Assembly (NCBI RefSeq): GCF_004343195.1 | Contig: NZ_SMCR01000005.1 | Location: 1 to 64,000, forward strand | DNA length: 64,000 bases | Source of the DNA: Biostraticola tofi | GTDB taxonomy: Bacteria; Pseudomonadota; Gammaproteobacteria; Enterobacterales; Enterobacteriaceae | Reading direction: 5' to 3' | The notes under the pieces: model-generated | What the model was told of the DNA's origin: nothing | Database searches by the model: none | Seen by the model: the letters and a program-made list of their open reading frames with translations, nothing else | Shown here: positions 31,648-41,105 of the stretch, one piece after another | Numbering within the stretch: the first letter of the stretch is position 1 | Layout of the letters: every line of letters starts with the position of its first letter | Program-made: the position numbers and the translations under genes

Positions 31648-33971
31648 TTTCGAGGTCTCTGTAAACGGGCAGCGGCCAGTGGCGACAAGATAAACGCGGT
31701 AATAATGCCGCTGCAAAGAACAATGCCGAAGCTCTGGATAGCTTGCGTCTGGCTGAAAACCAGCATGCCGAGCGTCAGCAGCGTGGTGATCACTGCCAAA
31801 GTGATGGCGAGCATAGAGGTGGTCGGCGTTCCCTGCGGATTACCGAAAAATAGCGTGTAATTAACGCCGATTCCCAGCACCAGCACCAGCGCCAGCATGG
31901 CGAACAGGTTTAACGGCTGCCCGCTCCATGCCAGAACCGCCAGTCCGGTTCCGACGGACAAAACCGATGGGATGACGCTCAGTAGTCCCTGTCGCCAGCC
32001 TTGGCGTACGCTATAGCTGATGGCGATAAGGGCCAGTGATCCCAGTAACAGCCAGCTCAGCATCGTGCGGTAATGGGCGAACAGCAGATCGAAATCCGCT
32101 TTTCGATCAACCCAGCTCACGCCGGGGAAACGCTGAGCCAGCAGGTTCAGGGCCGCGGTATCGTTGACGCCGTCTACCGGAACCAGCACTGCGCTTTGCC
32201 CATTAGGCAATGACAGCCACAGCAGACGCCACCCTTCACTGACCACGCTTTGCTGCCAGTCCCCGGGCGTCACCGGCATCGGGCTGAGCGAAGGTTCCAC
32301 AGGGCCTAGTCCCAACTGCTGCAGGCGGGAAACCACCGCGGGCGTCGCCTGTTGAAGCAGAGCCAGATCCTGCTGCTGGCGTTGCAGCGAGGAGAGCGGT
32401 AATAAGCGATAGGATCCCAGCAGGCCTTCACTGCGCGCCCTGGCAAGCGCCGGGCTGAAGTGTTCAAGCCGTTGCAGCGTCTGCTCAGCGCTGTCTCCGG
32501 TTACCACAAACCACTTTTGATCCAGTCCTTGGCCGGTGAGCCGGGTTATCGCATTTTCCTGGCGTTGAACATCGCCGGGCAGGGACTGAAGCCGGGCAAC
32601 GTCATCGTCTATATGTAACTGTGTCAGGCCGGACAGGGCAAACAGCGCGATCGTCAGCGGCAAACCGAGATAGACGGTTTTGCGGTGGCGCCACGCGCTT
32701 ATCCAGCCGAGAATCAGGCCCAGTGCGGGAATCGGCCTTACCGGCAGGCGTCGCACCAGCAGCGGATACCAGCAAATCACCGTCAGACAGGCCGCCGCCA
32801 GGCCGCTGGCGGCAAATACCGCCAGTTGGCGTAATCCTGGAAAGGGGGCCAGCAGCATGACCAGCCAGGCCAGCACCGTCGTTGCCAGCGCCGTAAGCAT
32901 CGCCGGCAGCACTTTTCGCAGGCTGCCCATGGGACTGGTATGGGCGCCATGCACCAGCCGTTCAGTCAGGAAGTAAAGCGTATAGTCAGCTGAAATACCG
33001 ACGATGCTCAGGCTCATGACCAGCGTCATGATATGCAGTTCGCCAAAAATAAACAGGCTAAGGGCTGTACCGGCTAATGCGCCAATCCCCACCGACAGGG
33101 CGCACAACAGCAGCGGCAGCATTGAGCGGAACACCAGACCGACCAATAACAGCACGCCGAGCACGGTCGCAAGGCCCAGTGTGGAAATATCATGTTTAGC
33201 CTGCTGGCTGGCGTGGTCACTGTAAAAGAGCGTACCGCGGGACAGCAGTTTCGCCCCGGGCCAGCGGTTCTCTAACTGCTGTTGCAGGAGGGACAACTGT
33301 GAAACCAGCTGGTGGGCCCGGGTCATGTCATAGGCAGAGGACACCTGCTCCCCGTGGATCATGTACCATCGATTCCCCTGGTCATCCCGGCTCATCAGCC
33401 AACCATTATCCAGCGTCAGCCTTGAGGCCTGCTGGCTCAGCGCCAGCTGGGACCCGCGCACCAGCAGCAGCGGGTCATGGCGAATTTCCTGGCCGCTGAC
33501 GCCGGCGAAAGCAGAATAAAGCTGTCCGGCAATCCAGTTGGCCTGGACATTTCCCCCCTGCGCCAGCCGTTTGCGGGTCTCTTCATCGATCATGGCATTG
33601 CGATGGGTGAAAAAAAACGCGCCCCAGGATTGCTGCTGTGCATCGGTCATCTGTCCCTTCACCGTGGCAATCCCGGACAGTTGCGCCAGTTGTCGGGTCC
33701 ACCATTCGACCGGTTCCAGGCCGTTTCCTTCTCCTGGACTGACCATCCACACCAATTGCCTGTCGAGCCGTTCGATAAATGTGTCGTATATCGCCGTTGG
33801 CAACTGGCCCATCGCTTGTTCGGGAAGCAAAGCCAATACGCTGCTGTTGATCTGGCTTTTGGGCGCCACCAGGGCCAGCGTCGCTATAAGCGCCAGACAT
33901 ACCGCCAGCCAGGTAGCGGCCAGTAGCCGATGAAATTTACTGAACGTCAAAACGCTGCCTTTCTTGTGCAT
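31644..33971 (-). CDS. apeM: MMPL/RND-family exporter, ApeM
   Basis: A 775-residue membrane protein with two repeats, each a membrane helix, a large periplasmic domain and a bundle of five helices (about 12 helices in all). SIVGISADYTLYFLTERL (first half) and LVLVLGIGVNYTLFFGN (second half) are the paired central helices with Asp and Asn at matching positions, typical of MMPL proteins. The ATG at 33971 gives a 35-base overlap with apeL and is preferred over one at 34022. It is predicted to export the aryl polyene or its lipid carrier across the inner membrane. Confidence 0.85.
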   Translation of the reverse strand: MHKKGSVLTFSKFHRLLAATWLAVCLALIATLALVAPKSQINSSVLALLPEQAMGQLPTAIYDTFIERLDRQLVWMVSPGEGNGLEPVEWWTRQLAQLSGIATVKGQMTDAQQQSWGAFFFTHRNAMIDEETRKRLAQGGNVQANWIAGQLYSAFAGVSGQEIRHDPLLLVRGSQLALSQQASRLTLDNGWLMSRDDQGNRWYMIHGEQVSSAYDMTRAHQLVSQLSLLQQQLENRWPGAKLLSRGTLFYSDHASQQAKHDISTLGLATVLGVLLLVGLVFRSMLPLLLCALSVGIGALAGTALSLFIFGELHIMTLVMSLSIVGISADYTLYFLTERLVHGAHTSPMGSLRKVLPAMLTALATTVLAWLVMLLAPFPGLRQLAVFAASGLAAACLTVICWYPLLVRRLPVRPIPALGLILGWISAWRHRKTVYLGLPLTIALFALSGLTQLHIDDDVARLQSLPGDVQRQENAITRLTGQGLDQKWFVVTGDSAEQTLQRLEHFSPALARARSEGLLGSYRLLPLSSLQRQQQDLALLQQATPAVVSRLQQLGLGPVEPSLSPMPVTPGDWQQSVVSEGWRLLWLSLPNGQSAVLVPVDGVNDTAALNLLAQRFPGVSWVDRKADFDLLFAHYRTMLSWLLLGSLALIAISYSVRQGWRQGLLSVIPSVLSVGTGLAVLAWSGQPLNLFAMLALVLVLGIGVNYTLFFGNPQGTPTTSMLAITLAVITTLLTLGMLVFSQTQAIQSFGIVLCSGIITAFILSPLAAARLQRPRK

Positions 33972-34542
33972 TGAGGGATGACGGCGAGGCGCTTTGGCGG
34001 CTGAAAGTGATGTCGGTGGCATCGCCCTGCTTATCCTGAAGCTGGATTTGGTCCAGATAGGTCTGTCCTTCCAGTTGGATACGGGTAAACAGCTTGTCCA
34101 GCGGCGCTACGCGCGGCGTCAGGATAAGCCGCCAGCGCTCCTGCCCTTTATCGGTAAATTCCAGGCTAAAGTTTTGCTCCAGAACCGCCCTGTCGGCCTG
34201 AAACAGCGCCCGCAGGAGATGATTGAACTGAAACATTTGTGGATTGCTTTCGGCGGTAATGATTTGGGGCGGCTGTTCTTCGGTCACCTGGACCATTCGC
34301 CGGTCGTCAAGAATCAGCGTCAGTCCGAAAGGTTGGCGCTGCCGCCACCAGAGTCCCTGCTCACGAGCTATCAGCAGCTCGCCGCTTGAACGCAAGGGCG
34401 CGACACCGCTGATATGGCGTTGTTGAGTAAACTGGGCGCGAATGACCGGCTGAGCGGCAAAACGCTGCTGCAACTGGTCGAGGGTCACGGCATTGGAACC
34501 GGCCGAAACCGCCAGCAGCAGTAACAATGTCCAAGTCTTCAT
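33937..34542 (-). CDS. apeL: LolA-like outer-membrane carrier, ApeL
   Basis: A 201-residue secreted protein with signal peptide MKTWTLLLLLAVSAGSNA and a LolA-like beta domain (FTQQRHISGVAPLRSSGELL, then GLWWRQRQPFG). LolA proteins ferry lipoproteins across the periplasm. The version in APE clusters is presumed to carry the polyene lipid. The start overlaps the apeK stop by four bases (ATGA). Confidence 0.85.
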   Translation of the reverse strand: MKTWTLLLLLAVSAGSNAVTLDQLQQRFAAQPVIRAQFTQQRHISGVAPLRSSGELLIAREQGLWWRQRQPFGLTLILDDRRMVQVTEEQPPQIITAESNPQMFQFNHLLRALFQADRAVLEQNFSLEFTDKGQERWRLILTPRVAPLDKLFTRIQLEGQTYLDQIQLQDKQGDATDITFSRQSASPSSLNAQERQRFDVQ

Positions 34543-34973
34543 TGAATCCTCCCCAGGCGCTCAAACAGTATCTGCGGGCTGACAAAACACAGCTCACCGG
34601 TTTGCAGCTCTACCGCCACCTGAATGGTGTAGGCGGTGGTGGTCGGTTTATTGCCGGCGATATCAAAAATTCGGTAGCCAATACGCAGGCGGTTTTCATA
34701 TTCTTCAAGGGTGGCCTGCACTCGGATACGCTGTTCAAAGGTCAGAGGGCTGCGGTATTTAATGCGCGAGTCCACTACCGGCCAAAGATAACCCGAGGCC
34801 TTCATGGCCCGATAGCCGTAGTCGAACTGGTTTAGCAGCGCTTCACGGGCTATTTCCATATAACGAAAATAGTTTCCATGCCATACCACACCCATGGCAT
34901 CAACATCATGAAACGGGACGGTTAATTCCACCTCGGTGGTAAAGCGGGGGTCCGGATTTATCATTTCAGACAT
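34539..34973 (-). CDS. apeK: Acyl-CoA thioesterase (YbgC/FadM-type hot-dog), ApeK
   Basis: A 144-residue 4-hydroxybenzoyl-CoA thioesterase-family protein. The signature is VPFHDVDAMGVVWHGNYFRY with the catalytic aspartate, followed by MEIAREALL. ATG 34973 is used (eight-base overlap with apeJ); ATG 34964 is also possible, and the upstream ATG at 35018 lies well inside apeJ. It may release finished polyene chains or edit stalled acyl-ACPs. Confidence 0.86.
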   Translation of the reverse strand: MSEMINPDPRFTTEVELTVPFHDVDAMGVVWHGNYFRYMEIAREALLNQFDYGYRAMKASGYLWPVVDSRIKYRSPLTFEQRIRVQATLEEYENRLRIGYRIFDIAGNKPTTTAYTIQVAVELQTGELCFVSPQILFERLGRIQ

Positions 34974-36699
34974 CTTCTTTTGCAGGGGGTGAGGCTTCCG
35001 GCAGCTGCCAGAAGTCAAAAAAGTTAAACCAATCCAGCGGGGAAATCAGACAATAGTGCTCAAGCCTGGCGGCATAGCGGTCTACGGTTTGTTGCAGCAT
35101 CAGTTGCCGCTGGCTGCGCGGTAATGCTATGCGGTCGGCAAAATGCTCAAAGTGGATCTGCAGTCGGTTATGCTGTTTAAGCGCAAATATCAGCGCCACC
35201 GGGCAGCACAGCGCGGCTGCCAGGATAAATGGCCCCTGAGGAAATGGCGCCGGTTCGCCTAAGAATTCGCTCCAGATAACCCGGGGTGACGGATTCACCG
35301 TTCCGGGGGCAATTACCGGTGTCCGATCACCAACAATAGCCACCCATTCCCCGGCGTCCAGTTTGGTTTTCAGCAAAATGGCGGTATCCGGACCGATTTC
35401 ATCGACCGCAATCAGATTGATACCGGCATCAGGACATACTTCGGTCAGCAATGCCTTGAACCGCTTGGCGTGCGCGCTGAATACCAGGGCATTGATTTTT
35501 ATGTTGCCGCTTCCCTGCGCCAGGGCGCGGCAGACTTCAATATCTCCCAAATGGGAGGCCAGGACCAGCAGGCCTCGCTGTTGTTCTATATGCTCTTTTT
35601 GCCTTTCATCGGCGAAAACCACCTGATCGCCGAGCCGCAAATCTCCGCGCCAGCCGGCCAGTTTATCCAGCATGGCATTGCCAAAGCGCATAAAATGGCG
35701 AAAGCTGTTCAGGGGATGGGGCAGCGAGACGCCTTTGCGCTCAGCGGTAACGGTAATTCGGCTAAGGTAATTAACCGAGGCCTGACGCGCTGTCCGGCCG
35801 GTTAACCAAAAATAGCCGATAACCGGATAGAGCAGGGCATTGAACAGCGTTCTGCCGCCGATCCGATAGGCTGTCAACATAACGCGCATGCCCAATGCGC
35901 CGTGGCGCTCTTCGGTACGTGACCAGTGATCCTTTCGGCTACGCCGGCGCCAGTTACGCGCCAGCAGCCCGGGAAGACGCGGCAGCATGCCCAAAAACAG
36001 CCTGGCGTGCATCAGTGAGATGCGGGCATTATCACGCAGCCCATCAAAATGGGATAAACCCTCGGCCGGATAGGTCACCCTGGTGGGAATAAACCGGCTT
36101 TCCGTTCCTTGCCAGTAAAGCCTGACCATCACTTCAGTATCGAAATCCATCCGTTTGCCAAGCGCTACCGCTCTAGCCAGCGCCAGAGTGGTGGGCACAG
36201 GGTAGACCCTGAACCCGCACATACTGTCTTTAAGCGTCAGCGACAGTGTTTCTATCCATACCCAGACATGGGTAATATAGCGGCCGTACAGCCTGGCGCG
36301 CGGCACCGACTGATCATAAATCGGTTGCCCGGAAATCAACGTGTTCGGCTGAGCCGAGGCTGCGGCGATCATCAGGGGAATATCTTCCAGGCAATGCTGG
36401 CCATCAGCGTCAACCTGCAGGGCGTGAGTAAATCCGGCCTCTGCAGCGGCAGCCAGTCCAGTAAGCACTGCCTGGCCTTTTCCCTGATTGATCGCGTGCC
36501 TGACCAGCGTAATCCCAGGGCCTGCCAGCGCACGGAGCATCTCCCTGGTGCCCGGTTCGCTGCCGTCATCAACAATAATGCACTGCAGCCCAAACGGGCG
36601 CAGGCGTGTTATCACCGCAGGCATCATCGGTCCATGATTGAAACAGGGAATGACGATACAGACCGATATCGGCGCTGTGGCTAAGGGCGTCAGGGGCAT
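34966..36699 (-). CDS. apeJ: Glycosyltransferase-acyltransferase fusion, ApeJ
   Basis: A 577-residue two-domain protein. Residues 10-235 are a GT-A family 2 glycosyltransferase (CVIPCFNHGPMMP; DXD-type VDADGQH near 95). Residues about 260-560 are an LpxL/HtrB-like lipid acyltransferase with the HX4E active site in ASHLGDIEVCRAL (about 380). The fusion is characteristic of APE clusters and is thought to attach the polyene to a lipid or sugar anchor in the membrane. The start overlaps apeI by ten bases. Confidence 0.88.
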   Translation of the reverse strand: MPLTPLATAPISVCIVIPCFNHGPMMPAVITRLRPFGLQCIIVDDGSEPGTREMLRALAGPGITLVRHAINQGKGQAVLTGLAAAAEAGFTHALQVDADGQHCLEDIPLMIAAASAQPNTLISGQPIYDQSVPRARLYGRYITHVWVWIETLSLTLKDSMCGFRVYPVPTTLALARAVALGKRMDFDTEVMVRLYWQGTESRFIPTRVTYPAEGLSHFDGLRDNARISLMHARLFLGMLPRLPGLLARNWRRRSRKDHWSRTEERHGALGMRVMLTAYRIGGRTLFNALLYPVIGYFWLTGRTARQASVNYLSRITVTAERKGVSLPHPLNSFRHFMRFGNAMLDKLAGWRGDLRLGDQVVFADERQKEHIEQQRGLLVLASHLGDIEVCRALAQGSGNIKINALVFSAHAKRFKALLTEVCPDAGINLIAVDEIGPDTAILLKTKLDAGEWVAIVGDRTPVIAPGTVNPSPRVIWSEFLGEPAPFPQGPFILAAALCCPVALIFALKQHNRLQIHFEHFADRIALPRSQRQLMLQQTVDRYAARLEHYCLISPLDWFNFFDFWQLPEASPPAKEDV

Positions 36700-37052
36700 A
36701 TTTTTATTTTCCCGCTGCTGACAGTGATAGGCTCATCGGCATCAGGCTGGTGGATAAGCTGGTAGCGAAACTGCAGCTGGCGCTGCGGTTGCCGCCATTC
36801 CAGAGAAAGCAGCAGGCGCTGGCCGGGCCTGACCGGGTACTGAAATTTTACATTTTCTATACCGCCGAACTGCCCGCAGATAAGCCCGGTATGGCGGGCG
36901 TAATGCAGTACCCAGTCGACCTGGGCCACTCCCGGCAGTATCGGTAGCTGGCTGAAATGGCCGCGAAACCAGAACAGCGACGGCGTCAGCAGCAGTTCCA
37001 GTTCTCTCTGGTGGTCCGCTATTGCACGACGGGAGATTTCTTGCGGTAACAT
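36690..37052 (-). CDS. apeI: Hot-dog 3-hydroxyacyl-ACP dehydratase, ApeI
   Basis: A 120-residue FabA/FabZ-like protein. The segment FRGHFSQLPILPGVAQVDWV (about 28-47) corresponds to the FabZ motif HFPxxPIxPGVLIIEA and carries the catalytic His. It is the likely active partner of ApeP. Start and apeH stop overlap by one base (TAATG). Confidence 0.85.
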   Translation of the reverse strand: MLPQEISRRAIADHQRELELLLTPSLFWFRGHFSQLPILPGVAQVDWVLHYARHTGLICGQFGGIENVKFQYPVRPGQRLLLSLEWRQPQRQLQFRYQLIHQPDADEPITVSSGKIKICP

Positions 37053-38476
37053 TATCCGAATAACTCCATAAGCGCTCGCCTGTCGGTTTTACCCTGCGAG
37101 GTAAGCGGCAACTGTGAGACAGTACGCCAGTAGCGCGGTATGGCGACCGGATCGATCCAACCGGTTAACGCTTTACGCCACTGCCGTACCCGCTCAGGTC
37201 TGGGGATAGTCGCCAGCGCCGTTGTCCCCTCAGTCGTCAGAACGATGACCGCCGCCAGACGTTGCCGGCCATTTCTTTCCAGCGGCAGCACGGCGGCTGC
37301 CGTAATTTCAGGCAGCATGCAAAGGCGTTTTTCGATGGCATTCAGCGAAATTCTTTTTTCTTCGATTTTGACCGTCAGATCACGTCGTCCCGACAGCTCA
37401 AAACGGTTGCCATCGGCATTAAGCTTGATATGGTCATCCAGCAGATAACCCATGGGATCGTTAATAAGGGCAGAGGTGGCGATGATTCTCGCCGTATCCG
37501 CCATTTGTGGGCAAGCGGGAGCGTCGGTTTTCAACCGGACACCGTGGAAAAGATGCCAGTATTGTTCTTGCCGGCGGCGACGTCGCCAGCCGATAACGCC
37601 GGTTTCGCTGGAACCGTATATTTCCGTCACTTCTTGGCCGAGCCACTGTCCGGCCCGCTGGGCAACATCCGGGCACAGCGGTCCGCCGGCAGAGAATACC
37701 GCAGCACAGCCTGGAGCAGGGAGGGTGTAATCCAGCCGCCTGAGAAAAGCCGGACTGCTGATAATCAGGTTCACGGCATCTGAACCCTGGCGGCTCAGCT
37801 CTTCCGGAAAATGAATCTGATCAGTGACAAAGGGGATACCCAGCGACAGTGGCAGATAGAGCCTGAAGGTCAGTCCATATAAATGCTGATGACTGACGCT
37901 TGAGACAATACGGTAGCTCGGATGACGCAGGTATTGCATGCCGATGATATCGGCTATCCAGCCGGCTTCGGTGTCCATCGCCTTCAGCGTTTTGATGACC
38001 GGTTTAGGCTGGCCGGTGGATCCTGAGGTGAACATCATCAGGGATGTGTCACCAGCTAACGCCTGAAGAGGCAACGGATGCCGGCTATCGTCAGCGGAAG
38101 GTCCTACCACCGGGCAGCCTGGATCAAGCGCCATATCACTTATCACCGCATCAAAAAAGCACGCCTGTTCCCTTAACAGATTTTCCCGGCAATGGCCGGG
38201 TATCACCGGCAGTTTACCGTTATAAAGCACCGCCAGCAGCGCCACGGCAAAACGATAGCTGTTGTCGAAACACAGGGCATAACGTTCAGCAGATTGCTGA
38301 TAAAGCCGGTGTCTGCACCGGGAGACATCCCGCCGCATATCTCCCAGCGTCAACGTAACGCCATCTTGCCAGGCGACAGGCAGCGAGTCAGGTCTGTCAT
38401 GGCTGAGCCAGCCAGCCAGAGGAAGCGTCTTTATGGCGTTCAATGCTGCACCTGGACCCGTTTTCTTACCCGCCAT
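37052..38476 (-). CDS. apeH: AMP-dependent aryl/acyl ligase, ApeH
   Basis: A 474-residue ANL-superfamily ligase, short for the family. The P-loop is FTSGSTGQPKPVIKT (about 155), and YGSSETGVIGWR is motif A5 (about 270). The C-terminal lysine is in LTSQGKTDRRAL near the end. In characterised clusters ApeH activates 4-hydroxybenzoate and loads it on ApeE as the aryl starter. It starts inside apeG (37-base overlap) with GGGGA five bases upstream. Confidence 0.87.
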   Translation of the reverse strand: MAGKKTGPGAALNAIKTLPLAGWLSHDRPDSLPVAWQDGVTLTLGDMRRDVSRCRHRLYQQSAERYALCFDNSYRFAVALLAVLYNGKLPVIPGHCRENLLREQACFFDAVISDMALDPGCPVVGPSADDSRHPLPLQALAGDTSLMMFTSGSTGQPKPVIKTLKAMDTEAGWIADIIGMQYLRHPSYRIVSSVSHQHLYGLTFRLYLPLSLGIPFVTDQIHFPEELSRQGSDAVNLIISSPAFLRRLDYTLPAPGCAAVFSAGGPLCPDVAQRAGQWLGQEVTEIYGSSETGVIGWRRRRRQEQYWHLFHGVRLKTDAPACPQMADTARIIATSALINDPMGYLLDDHIKLNADGNRFELSGRRDLTVKIEEKRISLNAIEKRLCMLPEITAAAVLPLERNGRQRLAAVIVLTTEGTTALATIPRPERVRQWRKALTGWIDPVAIPRYWRTVSQLPLTSQGKTDRRALMELFG

Positions 38477-39012
38477 TCAATCCCCATCAGCAGCGCCATA
38501 AGCAGGTAGCTGATGGCACCATTATAGAGCGCCCAGAAAGACATAGTTCCGTAGAGACACGAAAACAGCGCCATGCTGCCGTTGGCGAGAAAAAACAGGC
38601 ACCATGCAATAGTCACTTTGCGGGTATAGGCGACCCCTGCGGGACTGAGATTGGGTTTCTGCAACCGGGCCAAACGCTCAACCAGGCTGGCCCGGCTGAA
38701 CAGCGACAGTCCAAATAGGACCAACATCAGTGCATTGACAATGACCGGATAATATAACAATAGCTGGTACTGTTTCAGCAGCAAACTGGCGACACACAGC
38801 ACTATGCCAGTCAGCGCCAGTGCTGAGGCTAGCCAGGGCATTGACAGCCGCCGCCGACAGAGCAGCATCCTGAGTATAAACATCAGGCCCAGCAACGCGG
38901 CCAGGCGTTCTGGTGGCCAATGGCTCAACCCCAGCCAGACGGCGAAAGGATAAGCGATAAGCGCCAGCACACCCAGGAAGCGCAGCAGGCAAGAAGGAAA
39001 TAGGCGTTTCAC
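38440..39012 (-). CDS. apeG: COG4648-type membrane protein, ApeG
   Basis: A 190-residue integral membrane protein with about five or six hydrophobic helices, basic loops, and a charged C-terminus (EWRVRKRVQVQH). No catalytic motif is visible. Proteins of this kind sit between the carrier proteins and the ligase in APE clusters; the role is unknown, possibly as a membrane anchor for the synthase. Confidence 0.8.
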   Translation of the reverse strand: MKRLFPSCLLRFLGVLALIAYPFAVWLGLSHWPPERLAALLGLMFILRMLLCRRRLSMPWLASALALTGIVLCVASLLLKQYQLLLYYPVIVNALMLVLFGLSLFSRASLVERLARLQKPNLSPAGVAYTRKVTIAWCLFFLANGSMALFSCLYGTMSFWALYNGAISYLLMALLMGIEWRVRKRVQVQH

Positions 39013-39018
39013 CCGCTG

Positions 39019-39270
39019 TCAGGCCGAGGTCAGCAATTCGACAACAGCATCAACCACATCCTGAACCGTTCTGACGGTTTTAAACTTCTCAGGGTTGATC
39101 TTCTTACCGGTTTTCTTTTGCAGATGAACCACCATATCCACCGCATCGATACTGTCGAGTTCAAGATCTTCATATAAGCGTGCAGAGGGCGTGATCTGCT
39201 CCGGCGCCACTTCAAACAACGTTATCAAAAGTTGCGAGACTTCCTGGTAAACTGCATTCTTATCCATCAC
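39019..39270 (-). CDS. apeF: Acyl carrier protein, ApeF
   Basis: An 83-residue acyl carrier protein. The phosphopantetheine serine is in LELDSIDAVDMVVHLQ (about residue 36). It is the second of two consecutive carrier genes, 34 bases after apeE. The helix after the serine is basic at the end (KKTGKKINPEKF), unlike that of ApeE, which suggests different partner proteins. Confidence 0.9.
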   Translation of the reverse strand: MMDKNAVYQEVSQLLITLFEVAPEQITPSARLYEDLELDSIDAVDMVVHLQKKTGKKINPEKFKTVRTVQDVVDAVVELLTSA

Positions 39271-39304
39271 GAGCCTGTTTTTAATAAGTATTTAATGAGG
39301 GCAG

Positions 39305-39568
39305 TTAAATATTTGTCTGCTGGGACCGAATAAATGCCGCCAGGGTAGCAACCGAGAAAAAATGGCCGCGCACTTCCTTGCTTTCAGCTGAAAGCGAAAG
39401 GTGATAGCGGTTTTTTACGGCCAAACCTAATTCCAGCGCGTCAATTGAATCCAGCCCCAAACCGTCGCCAAATAAAGCCGCATCGGTCTCAATATCGCTG
39501 GTAGTAATCTCTTCAAGATTAAGAGTATCAATAATTAACTGCTTTACTTGTTGTTCTAATTCTTCCAT
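39305..39568 (-). CDS. apeE: Acyl carrier protein, ApeE
   Basis: An 87-residue acyl carrier protein with the serine in GLGLDSIDALELGLAVK (about residue 41). Its ATG overlaps the apeD stop (TAATG). In the studied pathway ApeE carries the growing aryl polyene chain. Confidence 0.9.
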   Translation of the reverse strand: MEELEQQVKQLIIDTLNLEEITTSDIETDAALFGDGLGLDSIDALELGLAVKNRYHLSLSAESKEVRGHFFSVATLAAFIRSQQTNI

Positions 39569-40386
39569 TACTTATCTCGTTGATGACTATTATCAGCAGT
39601 AAGCGCCGAAGTTAAATGTCGAGTCAGGCGTCTGGCAGCAAGGGCTGGCGAGTTATCCCCTTCCTGGATGAAATCGGTTGCGGAAAACCGTTGACGGACC
39701 TCAATGCTCAGCACCGGTTTCACCCTGGGAATTTGATACCATTTACTGCCCTTGCTTAAAAATGACTCGCTGCAATGTATATGAACAATGCGAATATCAC
39801 ACCTGCTGCGCACCGCCAGATTGGCGGCACCGCGCTGTAATTTAAGCGCCTCGCCCGACCGGCTGCGCGTGCCTTCGGGGAATATTAACAATGTATCTCC
39901 CGCCTTCAATCGATTTTTGCTCTCGCTGAGTAACGGCTCTGCCTGGCCATTTATCAGGTAGTCCGCGGCTTTGATTACGCCGGACATGAATGGATTACGC
40001 TGTAATGCTTCTTTAACCATGCAATCGCATTGGGGAATTACCGATGCCAGCAAAACATAATCAATCAGGGTCGGATGATTGGCCAGTACCAGGCACCCCT
40101 GATCCTGTTTCAGCAACGCTGCGCCCTGGATATTATAGGCTGCGACGCCGGTCCACTTCAGCGTAGCCAGAAAAATCCTGAAACTTGCTGATATGGCCGT
40201 GCGTGCCGACTGTTTTCGCTTGGTACTATCCGGCTGCAGCCAGCAAAGAATATGAAACCAACTGGTCAGCAGCAATCCGCCTAATCCGAAAAGCGCAAAA
40301 CAAAGGCCGGTCATCGCCAGACGCCATGGGTATTTCAGTTTATCCGCCATCCCCGGCATTCGGGGCACGCTGTCCATGGACTGCAT
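39568..40386 (-). CDS. apeD: PlsC-like acyltransferase, ApeD
   Basis: A 272-residue 1-acylglycerol-phosphate acyltransferase-family protein with one N-terminal membrane helix (about 18-45). The HX4D-type motif is VLANHPTLIDYVLL (about 105-118), and the second motif is IFPEGTRSRSGE (about 175). ATG 40386 overlaps the apeC stop by one base (TGATG); the frame extends upstream into apeC but without a meaningful sequence. It may make the lipid anchor of the polyene. Confidence 0.86.
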   Translation of the reverse strand: MQSMDSVPRMPGMADKLKYPWRLAMTGLCFALFGLGGLLLTSWFHILCWLQPDSTKRKQSARTAISASFRIFLATLKWTGVAAYNIQGAALLKQDQGCLVLANHPTLIDYVLLASVIPQCDCMVKEALQRNPFMSGVIKAADYLINGQAEPLLSESKNRLKAGDTLLIFPEGTRSRSGEALKLQRGAANLAVRSRCDIRIVHIHCSESFLSKGSKWYQIPRVKPVLSIEVRQRFSATDFIQEGDNSPALAARRLTRHLTSALTADNSHQRDK

Positions 40387-41105
40387 CAGCAACTCCAGTC
40401 CCAGCACTGACGTTCGCCGCAGAGGGTAAAATGCCGCTGGTGGCCCAGCCATCCACGGATAAATGCCAGGCTTTGCGGCAACTGGCGGATGCTGGTTTCC
40501 TCGACCGGTCTTGAGGTGCAGGTGGCGCTGTCGCCGGCAGCGAGTATCAATCCCGCGGCATAGGGATAGTCCGGCGTTTGTTCAGGAAGGTGAGGGCGAT
40601 AAAGGATAGGAATATGACTGTCAAAATCAACCAGCAAAACCTGGGTATAGCCGCTGTTCAACAAAACCGCGGCCTCAATCAGGCCCTGTTGGAAACTGTC
40701 CTCCCCGGCCGACAGCGAACTGGCTACCAGCGTTGCCTTGGCGGCGATGGTCAGACTGCCGACAGCGGCATTGTGGACCGACATGGTGAAATCGGTAGGG
40801 GACAGCGGCTCACCCCGGGCGAGCGCCTCTAATATGCGTTGATTGCGTTCAAGTTCCCCATGTCGACTGGTGAATATTACCGCCTGGGGCTGATGTCGCT
40901 TCAGTAGCGCCATACCGCAATCCACCGCCATTCGACTGCCCTGGCTCAACCGACGGGCAGTCATCATCGGCAAGTGCCGGCACGGGGGAATGGGCGCGTC
41001 GGGATAAATACGCTCAGAACCGTGGCTCCAGGCCTGCCATTGTTCAGGGGAAGATAACCCGGGGGCGGCCGCTTGCCAGTCCAGAATATCAAACGACACT
41101 TTCAT
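40386..41105 (-). CDS. apeC: Ketosynthase-like chain length factor, ApeC
   Basis: A 239-residue protein matching the N-terminal half of ketosynthases (Ketoacyl-synt_2 type). It lacks an active-site Cys in the expected nucleophile elbow, which reads VASSLSAGEDSFQQGLIEA. It is the first gene of the operon, with GGAGAG ten bases before ATG. In type II PKS terms it is the chain length factor that pairs with ApeO. The usual apeA and apeB genes are not present upstream. Confidence 0.85.
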   Translation of the reverse strand: MKVSFDILDWQAAAPGLSSPEQWQAWSHGSERIYPDAPIPPCRHLPMMTARRLSQGSRMAVDCGMALLKRHQPQAVIFTSRHGELERNQRILEALARGEPLSPTDFTMSVHNAAVGSLTIAAKATLVASSLSAGEDSFQQGLIEAAVLLNSGYTQVLLVDFDSHIPILYRPHLPEQTPDYPYAAGLILAAGDSATCTSRPVEETSIRQLPQSLAFIRGWLGHQRHFTLCGERQCWDWSC

